A stretch of 64,000 nucleotides of DNA, from NCBI RefSeq assembly GCF_011682055.1, contig NZ_JAAQOM010000009.1, positions 1-64,000 on the forward strand, read 5' to 3'. The stretch comes from Telluria antibiotica. GTDB lineage: Bacteria > Pseudomonadota > Gammaproteobacteria > Burkholderiales > Burkholderiaceae_D. Below the pieces are notes generated by a model. That model was not told the DNA's origin. It did not search any database and saw only the letters and a program-made list of their open reading frames with translations. Made by a program: the position numbers and the translations under genes. Every line of letters begins with the position of its first letter. Position 1 is the stretch's first letter. This document shows positions 1-7,905 of the stretch, one piece after another.

Positions 1-46
1 ATTCGTGCTGCGCCGACGCTTCTTTTGTTCTGCTTCACCCGCCAAA

Positions 47-77
47 ATAGTCCCCGCTAAAAAATAGTGGGGACTAT
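47..77. repeat. Inverted repeat ATAGTCCCC...GGGGACTAT
   Basis: Arms at 47-57 and 67-77 form an 11-bp stem with one G-T pair around a 9-base A-rich loop. It lies at the very start of the broken gene that follows. The half-site TAGTCCC recurs in the palindrome upstream of higB at 1279-1297. It may be an operator, or the end of a small mobile repeat. The sequence alone does not decide. Confidence 0.5.
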
Positions 78-590
78 GTTGAGTGGCGCGCTATCGGGTG
101 TCTACACGGTGCTGGGACGACGCTTACATCTGTTCGTCCGTTTGGCTGCCATCCACGTGTTCGCGTTCGGCGCCAGTCCGACCCCCATGGCCGCGGCCGA
201 GGCGTTTTACCGGTGGGTGATTGCCTACGACACCCCGGGGCTGCCCTCGGCGAGGCAACGGCAGCAGTTGACGCGGCTCCTGACCCCGGATCTGGTCGGG
301 CTTCTCGCCGCCGCCAGTGCTGCCGAGCGCCGGTGCGTGGCAAACCTGCCGCCAGACATGAGGGGGACATCTGGGAGGGCAATCCCTTCGTGAGCAACTA
401 CGAAGGGCGCGCGGCCCGGTACGGCGCGTCACGCGTACAAGGGCGTTCTTTCTTCCTGACCGGGAGCGTCAACTGGCGTACTGTTGGCCCGCGAGATGTC
501 CGCTACAGGACGCGGGCAGAGTGGCTTCGATCTAGCGGATGCATTTGTTCGTACTGTTTGAACCGCCCCGCCTTTTGTGTGCGCCGTTAA
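76..590 (+). pseudogene. Frameshifted remnant of a small, possibly secreted protein
   Basis: The first part reads in the frame of an ATG at 76 to about 360 (AEAFYRWV, LLTPDLVGLLAAASAAERRC, NLPPDM). The sense then continues in another frame (GDIWEGNPFVSNYEGR) from the G-run at about 362-366 to a stop at 588-590. The shift fits loss of one base in that G-run. From memory it resembles a secreted betaproteobacterial family of about 150-190 aa with an EGNPFVSNYEGAT-like motif, but I cannot name it with certainty. The tail after about 480 looks degraded too. A sequencing error in the homopolymer is an alternative. Confidence 0.5.
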
Positions 591-961
591 ACAGAGGCAG
601 TGCCCTTGGGCGGCTGAATAAGCGCCTCGGCAGGTATGCCAAGCCCCTTGTGCAGCTTCCAGATCATAGGGAGTGTCAGAGGACGAATACGGTTCAGCAC
701 CTCGTACACCCTGTTGGATCGGCCAATCATCGGCTCGAGATCCTTGACGGTGAGGCCCTTCTGGTCCATCTGGAACTTGATGGCCTCGACCGGATCTGCG
801 ATTTCCATTGGGAAGTGTTTTGCCTCGTAGGCTTCAACCAGTGTCGCAAGCACATCCAAACGGTCGCCCTCTGGTGTCCCGAACTCGGCAGTCATGAGCG
901 ATTCAACCTCGCGGAGCGCTGCTTGATAGTCTGCTTCGGTACGGATAGGCTTAATGTCCAT
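587..961 (-). CDS. higA: HigA-type antitoxin
   Basis: This is the antitoxin of a type II toxin-antitoxin pair. It should bind and neutralise the HigB-like RNase encoded just upstream and repress the operon. The 124-aa product has an acidic N-terminal half and a helix-turn-helix region near residues 65-110 (IKFQMDQKGLTVKDL, IGRSNRVYEVLNRIRPLTL), typical of HigA. I chose the ATG at 961 because GAGGGA precedes it at good spacing and it overlaps the end of higB by 11 bases. An in-frame ATG at 985 would add 8 residues. The toxin-first gene order is the usual higBA arrangement. Confidence 0.85.
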   Translation of the reverse strand: MDIKPIRTEADYQAALREVESLMTAEFGTPEGDRLDVLATLVEAYEAKHFPMEIADPVEAIKFQMDQKGLTVKDLEPMIGRSNRVYEVLNRIRPLTLPMIWKLHKGLGIPAEALIQPPKGTASV

Positions 962-1268
962 GATGTCCCTCGATAGTTTGTGCATCGATGGCGTCGTACT
1001 GCTTGTGCGTGCCGACGAACTTGACGAAAACGATCCCGTACGGATAGTTGATGGACATGACCAGGCGATACTTGTTGCCAGCGATATTGAAGACCACGCG
1101 TCCGTCCTTCAGGATGCTCGCGGTACCAAAATCGGCCTTGACGTCCGCCGGGGTTTGCCACCTGGCCTTGAGGACATGGCCATGCCAGGTAAGAAGCGGC
1201 TCCTTCGAGTCGGCATATTCAGGTCGTTCGTAGAAGGTCTGAAGTGTAGGTAGGGATAGGATTCGCAC
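951..1268 (-). CDS. higB: HigB-type toxin (ribosome-dependent mRNA interferase family)
   Basis: The 105-aa product matches the HigB toxin pattern. It has W..A.W followed by DVKADFGTASIL, then VVFNIAGNKYRLVMSINYPYGIVFVKFVGTHKQYDAID. Members of the RelE/HigB superfamily cleave mRNA on the ribosome. It lies upstream of, and overlaps, the antitoxin gene, which implies one transcript and translational coupling. A perfect 9+1+9 palindrome 10-29 bases before the start codon is a good site for autorepression. The gene is full length for the family and no broken key region is visible. Confidence 0.85.
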   Translation of the reverse strand: MRILSLPTLQTFYERPEYADSKEPLLTWHGHVLKARWQTPADVKADFGTASILKDGRVVFNIAGNKYRLVMSINYPYGIVFVKFVGTHKQYDAIDAQTIEGHHGH

Positions 1269-1278
1269 ACGTCCATGA

Positions 1279-1297
1279 TAGTCCCAATTTGGGACTA
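1279..1297. promoter_or_regulatory. Palindromic operator candidate for higBA
   Basis: TAGTCCCAA-T-TTGGGACTA is a perfect 9-bp inverted repeat with a 1-base centre, just upstream of higB. HigA antitoxins commonly bind such palindromes to repress their own operon. The assignment rests on position and symmetry. Confidence 0.6.
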
Positions 1298-1363
1298 AGG
1301 CAACCGGAGGTTGGCGTGCTTATGTGGCGTAAAGTGTAGTTCTGGCCTAACTCATTGATTCTT

Positions 1364-1422
1364 AAGGGGTTAAACGGCCTGAAAAGCCGTCTAGACGAGT
1401 TCGACTCCCGTCCTCGCCTCCA
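1364..1422 (+). pseudogene. 3' part of a tRNA-Cys gene, candidate attachment site
   Basis: An anticodon arm (ACGGC 1374-1378, loop CTGAAAA, GCCGT 1386-1390), a T-arm (ACGAG, TTCGACT, CCCGT, 1395-1411), a 3' acceptor strand CCTCGCC (1412-1418), a U73 discriminator and CCA (1420-1422) follow the layout of bacterial tRNA-Cys. The matching 5' acceptor strand GGCGAGG is missing upstream, so this is not a complete tRNA. Two bases look changed: the anticodon would read GAA instead of GCA, and one T-stem pair is A-C. Such 3' tRNA copies are typical att sites left by integrases. Confidence 0.65.
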
Positions 1423-1710
1423 GAATTCTTTAGATTAGCGCTCCGGCGCTGATTAACGTCACCAGTTTTCAAAATTCTAGAGCACCGCATCTGCCTTCTG
1501 TTTTCCGTTGGGAGGGTAGTTAGCGGCCGAGCTGCGGATTGCTGTATGAGTAACAACACCGTACACTGACGCATCCACACCGTCGGCCATTGGCCGAGAG
1601 TCAGGCCGGCAGATTGCCATGCTGGCTCGACCGGCCGCTATCCTATCGCTTGAATTGTCGAGTATGTAAAATCGGTGACTGTATTCACTGGACCTGCACA
1701 AGGCTGACAT

Positions 1711-3348
1711 TTGATAACCGCTTCGACAGCACAGCGCGCACATTGGCGATCAACCACAGCATTATTGTTGTCTTTGCTGGCGCATGCGTTGTTGTTGAGC
1801 ATTTCGCTCGGCGGGCAATCGTTCGGGATGCCGGGTTTCACCTTTTTTTGGCAAGCGCGACCACTTCGCGCCGACGGGCTGCATATTCGACTGGCGCCGC
1901 CATTACCGCCAGTGCCGGCCCCTCCCGCTCCAGTGCACGAGCACGTCAGCGAAGGAGCGACTCCCTTGGCGCACCTTCCCCCGGCTCCAAAAGAGTTGAC
2001 GCCGGCGCCCGTCGCGGCGCACAAGGTCATCACCAACGTCGTCCGTCCAAAAGACCTGCCTTCCGAATCCAAAGAGTTCGGGAAAGCGGAGCGACTTGTG
2101 ATGAAGCCGGTCGAGCAACGGCAGCTACCAGGACAGGTCGCAGCGCAGGCTCCTGCCGACGTGGGGCGGGAGCGGCAAGTGGAGATTCTCGCCAAGACTC
2201 GACGTGAGGCACGGGGGCAGGAAGAGCTGCGGCGCAACGCGGCATTGGCCGAGCAGGACGCGAAGGAGGAAGCGACAAGGGCCGAGGTAGCCAAGCAAGA
2301 GCTTTTGCAATTGGAAGCGAAGCAGGAAGAGGCAAGACAAGAGTTGGCTAGGCAAGAGGTGGCAAAACAAGAGCTGGCAAAGGAAGAAGCGTTGAAGCAG
2401 GAGACTGCGCGACAGCAGGCCGCCGATGCCGAAGCGACCCGTCTGGAAGCCGCAAAGCAGGATCAAGCGAGGCAGCAGGCAGCCCGTGCTGAAGCGGCAC
2501 GTCAGGAAGCCGCGAAGCAGGAGCTGGCCGGACAGGAAGCCGCGAAGCGAGAAGAAGCACGGCAGGAAGCGGCACGGCAGGAAGCGGCACGTCAGGAAGC
2601 GGCACGTCAGGAAGCGGTCCGCCAGGAAGCGGCGCGGCAGGAAGCGATACGGCAGGAAGTGGCACGTCAGGAAGCGGCACGTCAGGAAGCGGCACGTCAG
2701 GAAGCGGCACGTCAGGAAGCGGCACGTCAGGAAGCGGCGCGTCATGAAGCGGTCCGCCAGGAAGCGGTACGGCAGGAAGCGGCGCGGCAGGAAGCGGCGC
2801 GGCAGGAAGCGGTCGGGCAAGAGGCAGCACGGCAGGAACTCGCGAAAAAGGAACAGGCACTGGCTGAGCGCGAGGCGCAGGAATCGGCGCGCGAAGAGCG
2901 GCTACGTCAGATCGGCAAGCAACTCGACCTCGAACGGGCGCAGCGCGAAAACACGGTGGACCGTCAGGCCAACTCGCCGTTGCCGACGGTGAGCGGCCTG
3001 CGTCGGCGATGGCTGTTCGGCCGTGCGGACCCGGACCAGGATCTGGTGTTGTACGCAGACGCGATGAGCCGGAAAATCGAGCTGAATCTGACAATTGACA
3101 TGGTGCGTGAGCTGCTCAAGCAGCCGCACACACAACCCACAGTGACGGTTGCGGTGCGCGCCGACGGCTCCGTGGAGAAGGTGACGTTTGAAGTGTCGAG
3201 TGGCGTTCCGGCTCTCGACGACGCCATACGCAAGATCATTGCCAGCCAAGCACCCTACGGGGCGTTCCCGCCCTCGCTTGCGCACCGGTATGACGTCATC
3301 GAAATTCGGCGCACCTGGGTTTTCGACTACGCCATCCGCCTTCAATAA
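1711..3348 (+). CDS. TonB-family periplasm-spanning protein with a long repeat coiled coil
   Basis: The product has 545 aa. An N-terminal membrane anchor (TTALLLSLLAHALLLSI, about residues 15-31) is followed by a Pro-rich stretch and a long Ala/Gln/Glu/Arg-rich segment (about residues 150-400). A C-terminal TonB domain follows (about residues 440-545: TPTVTVAVRADGSVEKVTFEVSSGVPALDDAIRKII). TonB and TolA proteins couple the inner-membrane proton gradient to outer-membrane receptors or complexes. The middle part resembles TolA more than classical TonB. The start is TTG with AAGG 7 bases upstream and is the only one that keeps the membrane anchor. No exbB/exbD lies alongside. It may serve the TonB receptor at 9525-12380, but the genes are not adjacent. 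Confidence 0.75.
   Translation: MITASTAQRAHWRSTTALLLSLLAHALLLSISLGGQSFGMPGFTFFWQARPLRADGLHIRLAPPLPPVPAPPAPVHEHVSEGATPLAHLPPAPKELTPAPVAAHKVITNVVRPKDLPSESKEFGKAERLVMKPVEQRQLPGQVAAQAPADVGRERQVEILAKTRREARGQEELRRNAALAEQDAKEEATRAEVAKQELLQLEAKQEEARQELARQEVAKQELAKEEALKQETARQQAADAEATRLEAAKQDQARQQAARAEAARQEAAKQELAGQEAAKREEARQEAARQEAARQEAARQEAVRQEAARQEAIRQEVARQEAARQEAARQEAARQEAARQEAARHEAVRQEAVRQEAARQEAARQEAVGQEAARQELAKKEQALAEREAQESAREERLRQIGKQLDLERAQRENTVDRQANSPLPTVSGLRRRWLFGRADPDQDLVLYADAMSRKIELNLTIDMVRELLKQPHTQPTVTVAVRADGSVEKVTFEVSSGVPALDDAIRKIIASQAPYGAFPPSLAHRYDVIEIRRTWVFDYAIRLQ
2551..2835 (+). repeat. 15-bp tandem repeat, 19 units, inside the TonB-like gene
   Basis: Nineteen consecutive 15-base units of the form GAAGCGGCACGTCAG encode repeats of about EAARQ (residues 281-375). 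The units differ by single bases, so the array has both expanded and drifted. In the protein it makes a long, highly charged helix. Unit number is likely to vary between strains. Confidence 0.9.
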
Positions 3349-3500
3349 GCGCTCTTGGCCAGTTCCGGCCTATTCCTTCCGTCGTGACACTGAGTGACTT
3401 TTTCAGAATGACAAGACGGTATGTTGGACCGAACTGCCGAGAACGGCCAAAAGCAGACCTAGCGCTGTGTTGGGCAATTCGAGGGTCGAATTTCGCCAGT

Positions 3501-3929
3501 TTAAGTCCTGACGCCGGTCGAAGGACGCCAATAGGCGCGCAATACGCCGAACAGGCACACCAGCAATATGAAGCCCCATTCCATCCCGTGTTCCCCAGGC
3601 CCCGTGACATACCAGCCGTGCGGGCGATGAAAGTGGATGATGCCGAACGTGACAATCACGATGTGCCCCAGGCACGCTGGAACGACCCATCGATTCACGA
3701 TGAGCGCGAGACTGCAGGCGGTTTGCGTGACGAGGATTAGCCATGCCAGAACGCCTCCCATCGGATAACCGAGGCTGCTCAGGTAGCCCCCGAAGCCTGG
3801 TGCAACGTCCCGGTAGTGATAAAAACCGTGCAAGGGGTGCATCAGGATGATTGCCGCGACGCCTAGCCGCACAATATCGATTCCCGGAACAGCATACTCG
3901 GGCATGGCTTTGTACCATCGTTGAAGCAT
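3501..3929 (-). CDS. DoxX-family integral membrane protein
   Basis: The 142-aa protein has four hydrophobic segments: IVRLGVAAIILMHPLHGFYHY, MGGVLAWLILVTQTACSLALIV, VVPACLGHIVIVTFGIIHF and GMEWGFILLVCLFGVL. The size, the early HPLHG motif and the late EW segment fit the DoxX/DoxX-like family, whose members are poorly characterised and sometimes linked to redox stress. A strong AAAGGAGG site sits directly before the ATG at 3929. It converges with the TonB-like gene and diverges from the amidohydrolase gene. Confidence 0.7.
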   Translation of the reverse strand: MLQRWYKAMPEYAVPGIDIVRLGVAAIILMHPLHGFYHYRDVAPGFGGYLSSLGYPMGGVLAWLILVTQTACSLALIVNRWVVPACLGHIVIVTFGIIHFHRPHGWYVTGPGEHGMEWGFILLVCLFGVLRAYWRPSTGVRT

Positions 3930-4253
3930 TTGTCCTCCTTTGGTTGCATGCTGTCTGGACGGGATCGGCTCCTATCCTCGCTCAGCACCCCCGCCACTGC
4001 CAATCCGCTTCCAATTCCCGCCTTCGTCGAAGCTTTCCATTTCCGGTTCATCGCGCGCTCGCTCTGCCTTGCCGGGAGATTAACAAGGCGGAAATTGTAT
4101 GTCTATTTACCAAGCATTTTCCCGGCGCATGCATGAACGAATTCACAGCAAAAAGCCATGCCGAGCTTCCCGTCGGTGTGGAATAATCGCTGGCCGGACG
4201 ACGCGCGTCGTGCGCGACGCCGCATGCAGCGGCTGCAAACCTGAGGAGACCAC
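3930..4253. other. Divergent intergenic region with a 14-bp palindrome
   Basis: These 324 bases separate the DoxX gene (minus) from the amidohydrolase gene (plus) and must hold both promoters. The only clear structure I see is ACGACGCGCGTCGT, a perfect palindrome at 4198-4211, about 43 bases before the amidohydrolase start. I see no convincing small gene. Confidence 0.4.
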
Positions 4254-6338
4254 ATGACAATGACAACAAGATTGATGCTGGCTTTGCTGGCGGCCTGCGG
4301 CAGCGCGCACGCGGCCAGCGTGACGACCTACGACATCTACGTCGAGAACGGCAAGCGCGCCGGCGAGCAGGTGGTGGAGCGCGGCGACGACGGCCTGACG
4401 CGGGTCAAGTTCGTCTTCAAGGACAACGGCCGCGGCCCGGAACTGACGGAGCGCATCCGCTACGCGCCGGATGGCACGATGACGGAATACGAGGTCAAGG
4501 GCGCCTCCACGTTCGGCGCTACCGTGGACGAACATTTCGACCTGAAGGATGGCACGGCCAGTTGGCACTCGACCACGGAAACGGGGCGCACCCCGGTTGC
4601 TGGCACGGCCATGTACGTGCCGCTCAACAGCTCGTTCGAGGTCGCGTCGGCCGCGCTGGGCGCGCTGGCGGCGCGTCCCGGCGGCACGCTGCCGCTGCTC
4701 CCGAACGGCACGCTGTCGCAGACGAAGCTCGACGAGCTGCAGGTCACGGGAGCCGATGGCAAGTCCCGGACGGTCCAGCTGATCGCCACCACCGGCATCG
4801 GCCTGTCGCCGACGTTCGTGTGGGCCACGCATGACACGCGGCCGCGCCTGTTCGCCGCCATCCAGCCGGGCCAGATGGCCCTCGTCGAACACGGCTGGGA
4901 GGCCGCCATCAAGCCGATGCGCGCGCACCAGAAACTGGCCGAGCAGAAGATGCTGGCGGACCTCGCGGCCCGGCTCCAGCATCCGCTCGACGGCCTCACG
5001 GTCGTGCGTAACGCGCGCGTGTTCGACAGCGACAAGGCCGTGCTCACGGGGCCGTCCGACGTCTACGTCCTGCGCGGGCGGATCACGGCCGTGCTGCCGG
5101 CCGGGACCCCGATGCGCGGCGTGAACCACGAAATCGACGCGACAGGCAAGGTGCTGTTGCCAGGCCTGTTCGACATGCACGCCCACGTGACCCGCTGGGA
5201 AGGCGGCCTGAATCTGGCGGCCGGCGTGACGAGCGTGCGCGACATGGGCAACGACAACGCCCAGCTCCAGCTGATGCTCGACGAGACGGCGCGCGGGAAC
5301 CTGCTCGGGCCGCAGATCGTGCCGGCCGGCTTCCTCGAAGGGGAAAGCCCGTACTCGTCCAACGGCGGCTTCGTGATCAAGGATCTCGACGAAGCGAAGC
5401 GCGCAGTCGATTGGTACGCCGAACACGGCTACCCCCAACTGAAGATCTACAATTCCTTCCCGAAGGCGATCCTGAAGGAGACCGTCGCGTATGCGCACAG
5501 CCGTGGCATGCGGGTGTCCGGCCATATCCCGGCCGGGCTGCGCGCGTTCGAGGCGCTCGACGCCGGCTATGACGAAATCCAGCACATCAACCAGGTCATG
5601 CTGAACTTCCTCGCCACGCCGCAGACGGAGACACGCACGCTCGAACGCTTCGTGCTCCCGTCCGAGAAGGTGGCGACGCTGGACTTCGACTCGCCGCAGG
5701 TCAAGCAGTTCATCGCGCGCCTGGCCAAGCAGCAGACCGTGATCGACCAGACGCTCGCCACGTTTGCCTTCCTCAAGCAGAAGGACGGCGACATCAACGA
5801 GCCGTTCGCGCCGGTGGCCGACCACATGCCGCCGGACGTCAAGCGCGGCTTCTACGTGGGTACGATGAAGATTCCCGATGAGGCGACCCTGCACCGCTAC
5901 GAAAAGTCGTACGCGAAGATGGTGCAGTTCGTCGGCATGTTGTACCGCGCCGGCGTGCCGCTGGTGGCGGGGACGGATGAACTTGCCGGCTTCACGCTGC
6001 AAGCCGAACTCGAGATGCTGGTCAAGGCCGGCCTGACGCCGGCACAGGCGCTGCAGGTGGCCACGCGCAACGGCGCACGCTACACGCGCACGAGCCACGA
6101 GCGCGGCTCCATCGCGGCGGGCAAGCTGGCCGACCTCGTGCTCATCGACGGCGACCCGACGCGCGCCATCGGCGACGTGCGCAAGGTGGCGGCCGTCATC
6201 ACGCGCGGCTACCTGATCTACCCGCGCGAGATAGACATGGCGCTCGGCATCCAGCCCTTCGTCGCGCAGCAGCCGGAGCTCAAGACGCTGCCGGTACAGC
6301 CGGGCGATTCGGGCTCGCTCTCGACGGCGCGGCGCTGA
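4254..6338 (+). CDS. Exported amidohydrolase-superfamily metal hydrolase
   Basis: The 694-aa protein has a Sec signal peptide (MLALLAACGSAHA). About 230 residues of unassigned beta-rich sequence follow, then a metal-dependent amidohydrolase barrel. The metal ligands are visible: D307-M-H309-A-H311, K397 in LKIYN, H424 in SGHIP, H444 in IQHIN and D575 in AGTDE. The C-terminal GSIAAGKLADLVLIDGDP is the usual small beta-domain closure. Periplasmic members hydrolyse cyclic amides or dipeptides (imidazolonepropionase-like and prolidase-like groups). The substrate here is unknown. AGGAG lies 6 bases before the ATG. It ends 28 bases from the convergent GH30 gene. Confidence 0.85.
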   Translation: MTMTTRLMLALLAACGSAHAASVTTYDIYVENGKRAGEQVVERGDDGLTRVKFVFKDNGRGPELTERIRYAPDGTMTEYEVKGASTFGATVDEHFDLKDGTASWHSTTETGRTPVAGTAMYVPLNSSFEVASAALGALAARPGGTLPLLPNGTLSQTKLDELQVTGADGKSRTVQLIATTGIGLSPTFVWATHDTRPRLFAAIQPGQMALVEHGWEAAIKPMRAHQKLAEQKMLADLAARLQHPLDGLTVVRNARVFDSDKAVLTGPSDVYVLRGRITAVLPAGTPMRGVNHEIDATGKVLLPGLFDMHAHVTRWEGGLNLAAGVTSVRDMGNDNAQLQLMLDETARGNLLGPQIVPAGFLEGESPYSSNGGFVIKDLDEAKRAVDWYAEHGYPQLKIYNSFPKAILKETVAYAHSRGMRVSGHIPAGLRAFEALDAGYDEIQHINQVMLNFLATPQTETRTLERFVLPSEKVATLDFDSPQVKQFIARLAKQQTVIDQTLATFAFLKQKDGDINEPFAPVADHMPPDVKRGFYVGTMKIPDEATLHRYEKSYAKMVQFVGMLYRAGVPLVAGTDELAGFTLQAELEMLVKAGLTPAQALQVATRNGARYTRTSHERGSIAAGKLADLVLIDGDPTRAIGDVRKVAAVITRGYLIYPREIDMALGIQPFVAQQPELKTLPVQPGDSGSLSTARR

Positions 6339-6366
6339 GGGGCCACCCGCTCGTGTCGTGTCCTCC

Positions 6367-7905
6367 CTATTTTTGGGGCGTCGACACGACAGTCACCACT
6401 GACATGGGTAGCGACTGCACGGATAGCCTGGCGCCGCATGAGGCAGGTTGCGAAGCGGCGAGGTTATCGTTTGCCTGTGTGATGTAGGTTTTGCATACTG
6501 TCTTGCCGCGTTTCGGAGCGGGCAGCCGGATGTCCAGCGTCCGCGCAATGGTGCCGGGATTGACCGCCACCACGACGACTTCATTCGTCTCCGGGTTTTC
6601 CGCCACCAACGCATCCGGGTTATCGGATTTCACGAACCGATATCCCGGCCTGATGAATCTGGTGAAATTGGCAAACGCCCAGAATTTCTTTGTGAGCTGA
6701 TATTCCGGTCGTTCCAGATTCGAAAAATCAGCCTTGATCAATCCCCAGTTCGAGCTGTTCTTCGAGTCGGCAGACCTGTTTTCGATGGCTTGCCACAGTA
6801 CCCACGCTCGTGGGTTCATGCTGTGGATGTCGCTGACTACCTGCTGCGCCAGCGCAATGGCTGGGCGTATGTCGTTGACGTCTTCACGCACATTGCTGGG
6901 CGACAGGTCGACTTCCGACATCCACAACCGTTTTCCCGACGTGTCCGCAATATCCCTGACCCCACTTTTTCCGATCCATTCGTAGCTGTGGACGTTGATT
7001 TGCCGGATGGCCTTTTTCGCGTCAGCTGACAAACCAGCCCAATCGACAAAGAAAGTCTGCGGATTGGTTTCGTCCGGCCCCGAAATCTCGGTCTTCATGC
7101 CCGATTGGCGTAACACCTGAGCCAACGCAATGAACATGCGCGATTGCGCTTCCGGCGACCAATGCGCGCCTTCTTGTTTGTTCGTGGAAAACCAATACGG
7201 TGTGTTGGGCTCGTTGATCGGAGATAGTGTTCTGAATCGAATGCCGTGCCGCCGCTCAAGTTCCGCAACGACGCGCACCAGATACTTTGAAAACTTGGCT
7301 TCGAATCCCGGGATCAGATTGTCTTCCAACCCGTTGACGTTACCTGACACCACGCCACTGCGCGTCATGAAAAAGGGCGGCGAGTTCGAAAACGCCTCCA
7401 GAATCAATTCTTGCGGCGTAACCCGCGCTTTGATTGCGTCGAGCCACCAGCGCTGTCCTGCATCGGCAGACCAGTCCCAGGCATCGTCGGCGTCGGGATT
7501 CCACCAATCCGTCCCGGAAGTCCCGCTTGGCTTGCGCCAGAATCCGGGAATATCCCCACCGGGGCGCAGATACGGCGGCGTGTCGGGTGCATTGCCACCA
7601 CCAATATTGTAGCGCGCGATATTGAGTGCGAGACCGTCCCGTCCATAGAGCAAATCGGCCAACTGCGTGCGATGCGGCTCGGCGAATCGCCCGGACACAT
7701 GGGCGAACCAGGCAAGAGCGGTTCCCCATCCTTCGAACGGCGGACCGGGATGCCGCCAGTCGACATTGACGACGGCCGCAACGTTCACCGGCTTGTCGTC
7801 GCTGTTGTCGGCATGGGCACCGCCAGCTAGGAAACACAGGCCTACCATAAGGATTCGCAATGGACGAAGGATCATGGACGGCATCTCCTGGTCACAGTAC
7901 CTCAT
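6367..7905 (-). CDS. GH30-family glycoside hydrolase, endo-beta-1,6-galactanase-like
   Basis: The 512-aa protein has a signal peptide (MILRPLRILMVGLCFLAGGAHA), a GH30-type (beta/alpha)8 barrel and a C-terminal beta domain (VVVVAVNPGTIARTLDIRL). Catalytic residues are visible: E232 in SPINEPN as acid/base and E331 in LWMSEVDL as nucleophile. The N-terminal EGWGTALAWFAHVSG and NIARYNIGGGN resemble bacterial and fungal endo-1,6-galactanases. The first ATG (7905) overlaps the halogenase stop by one base. The ATG at 7875, which starts the signal peptide, has GGAG upstream and may be the true start. The protein should act in the periplasm or outside, supplying sugars for the TonB receptor of the same unit. 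Confidence 0.82.
   Translation of the reverse strand: MRYCDQEMPSMILRPLRILMVGLCFLAGGAHADNSDDKPVNVAAVVNVDWRHPGPPFEGWGTALAWFAHVSGRFAEPHRTQLADLLYGRDGLALNIARYNIGGGNAPDTPPYLRPGGDIPGFWRKPSGTSGTDWWNPDADDAWDWSADAGQRWWLDAIKARVTPQELILEAFSNSPPFFMTRSGVVSGNVNGLEDNLIPGFEAKFSKYLVRVVAELERRHGIRFRTLSPINEPNTPYWFSTNKQEGAHWSPEAQSRMFIALAQVLRQSGMKTEISGPDETNPQTFFVDWAGLSADAKKAIRQINVHSYEWIGKSGVRDIADTSGKRLWMSEVDLSPSNVREDVNDIRPAIALAQQVVSDIHSMNPRAWVLWQAIENRSADSKNSSNWGLIKADFSNLERPEYQLTKKFWAFANFTRFIRPGYRFVKSDNPDALVAENPETNEVVVVAVNPGTIARTLDIRLPAPKRGKTVCKTYITQANDNLAASQPASCGARLSVQSLPMSVVTVVSTPQK

Noticed and set aside
1364..1422. A functional tRNA gene or tmRNA end
   Set aside because: The 5' acceptor strand and a proper D-arm are missing, and the T-stem has a mismatch. 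It is only a 3' fragment and fits tRNA-Cys better than tmRNA.
4143..6098. A 651-codon minus-strand open frame opposite the amidohydrolase gene
   Set aside because: The plus-strand product has a signal peptide and all metal ligands. The minus frame has no domain and is Arg/His-rich.
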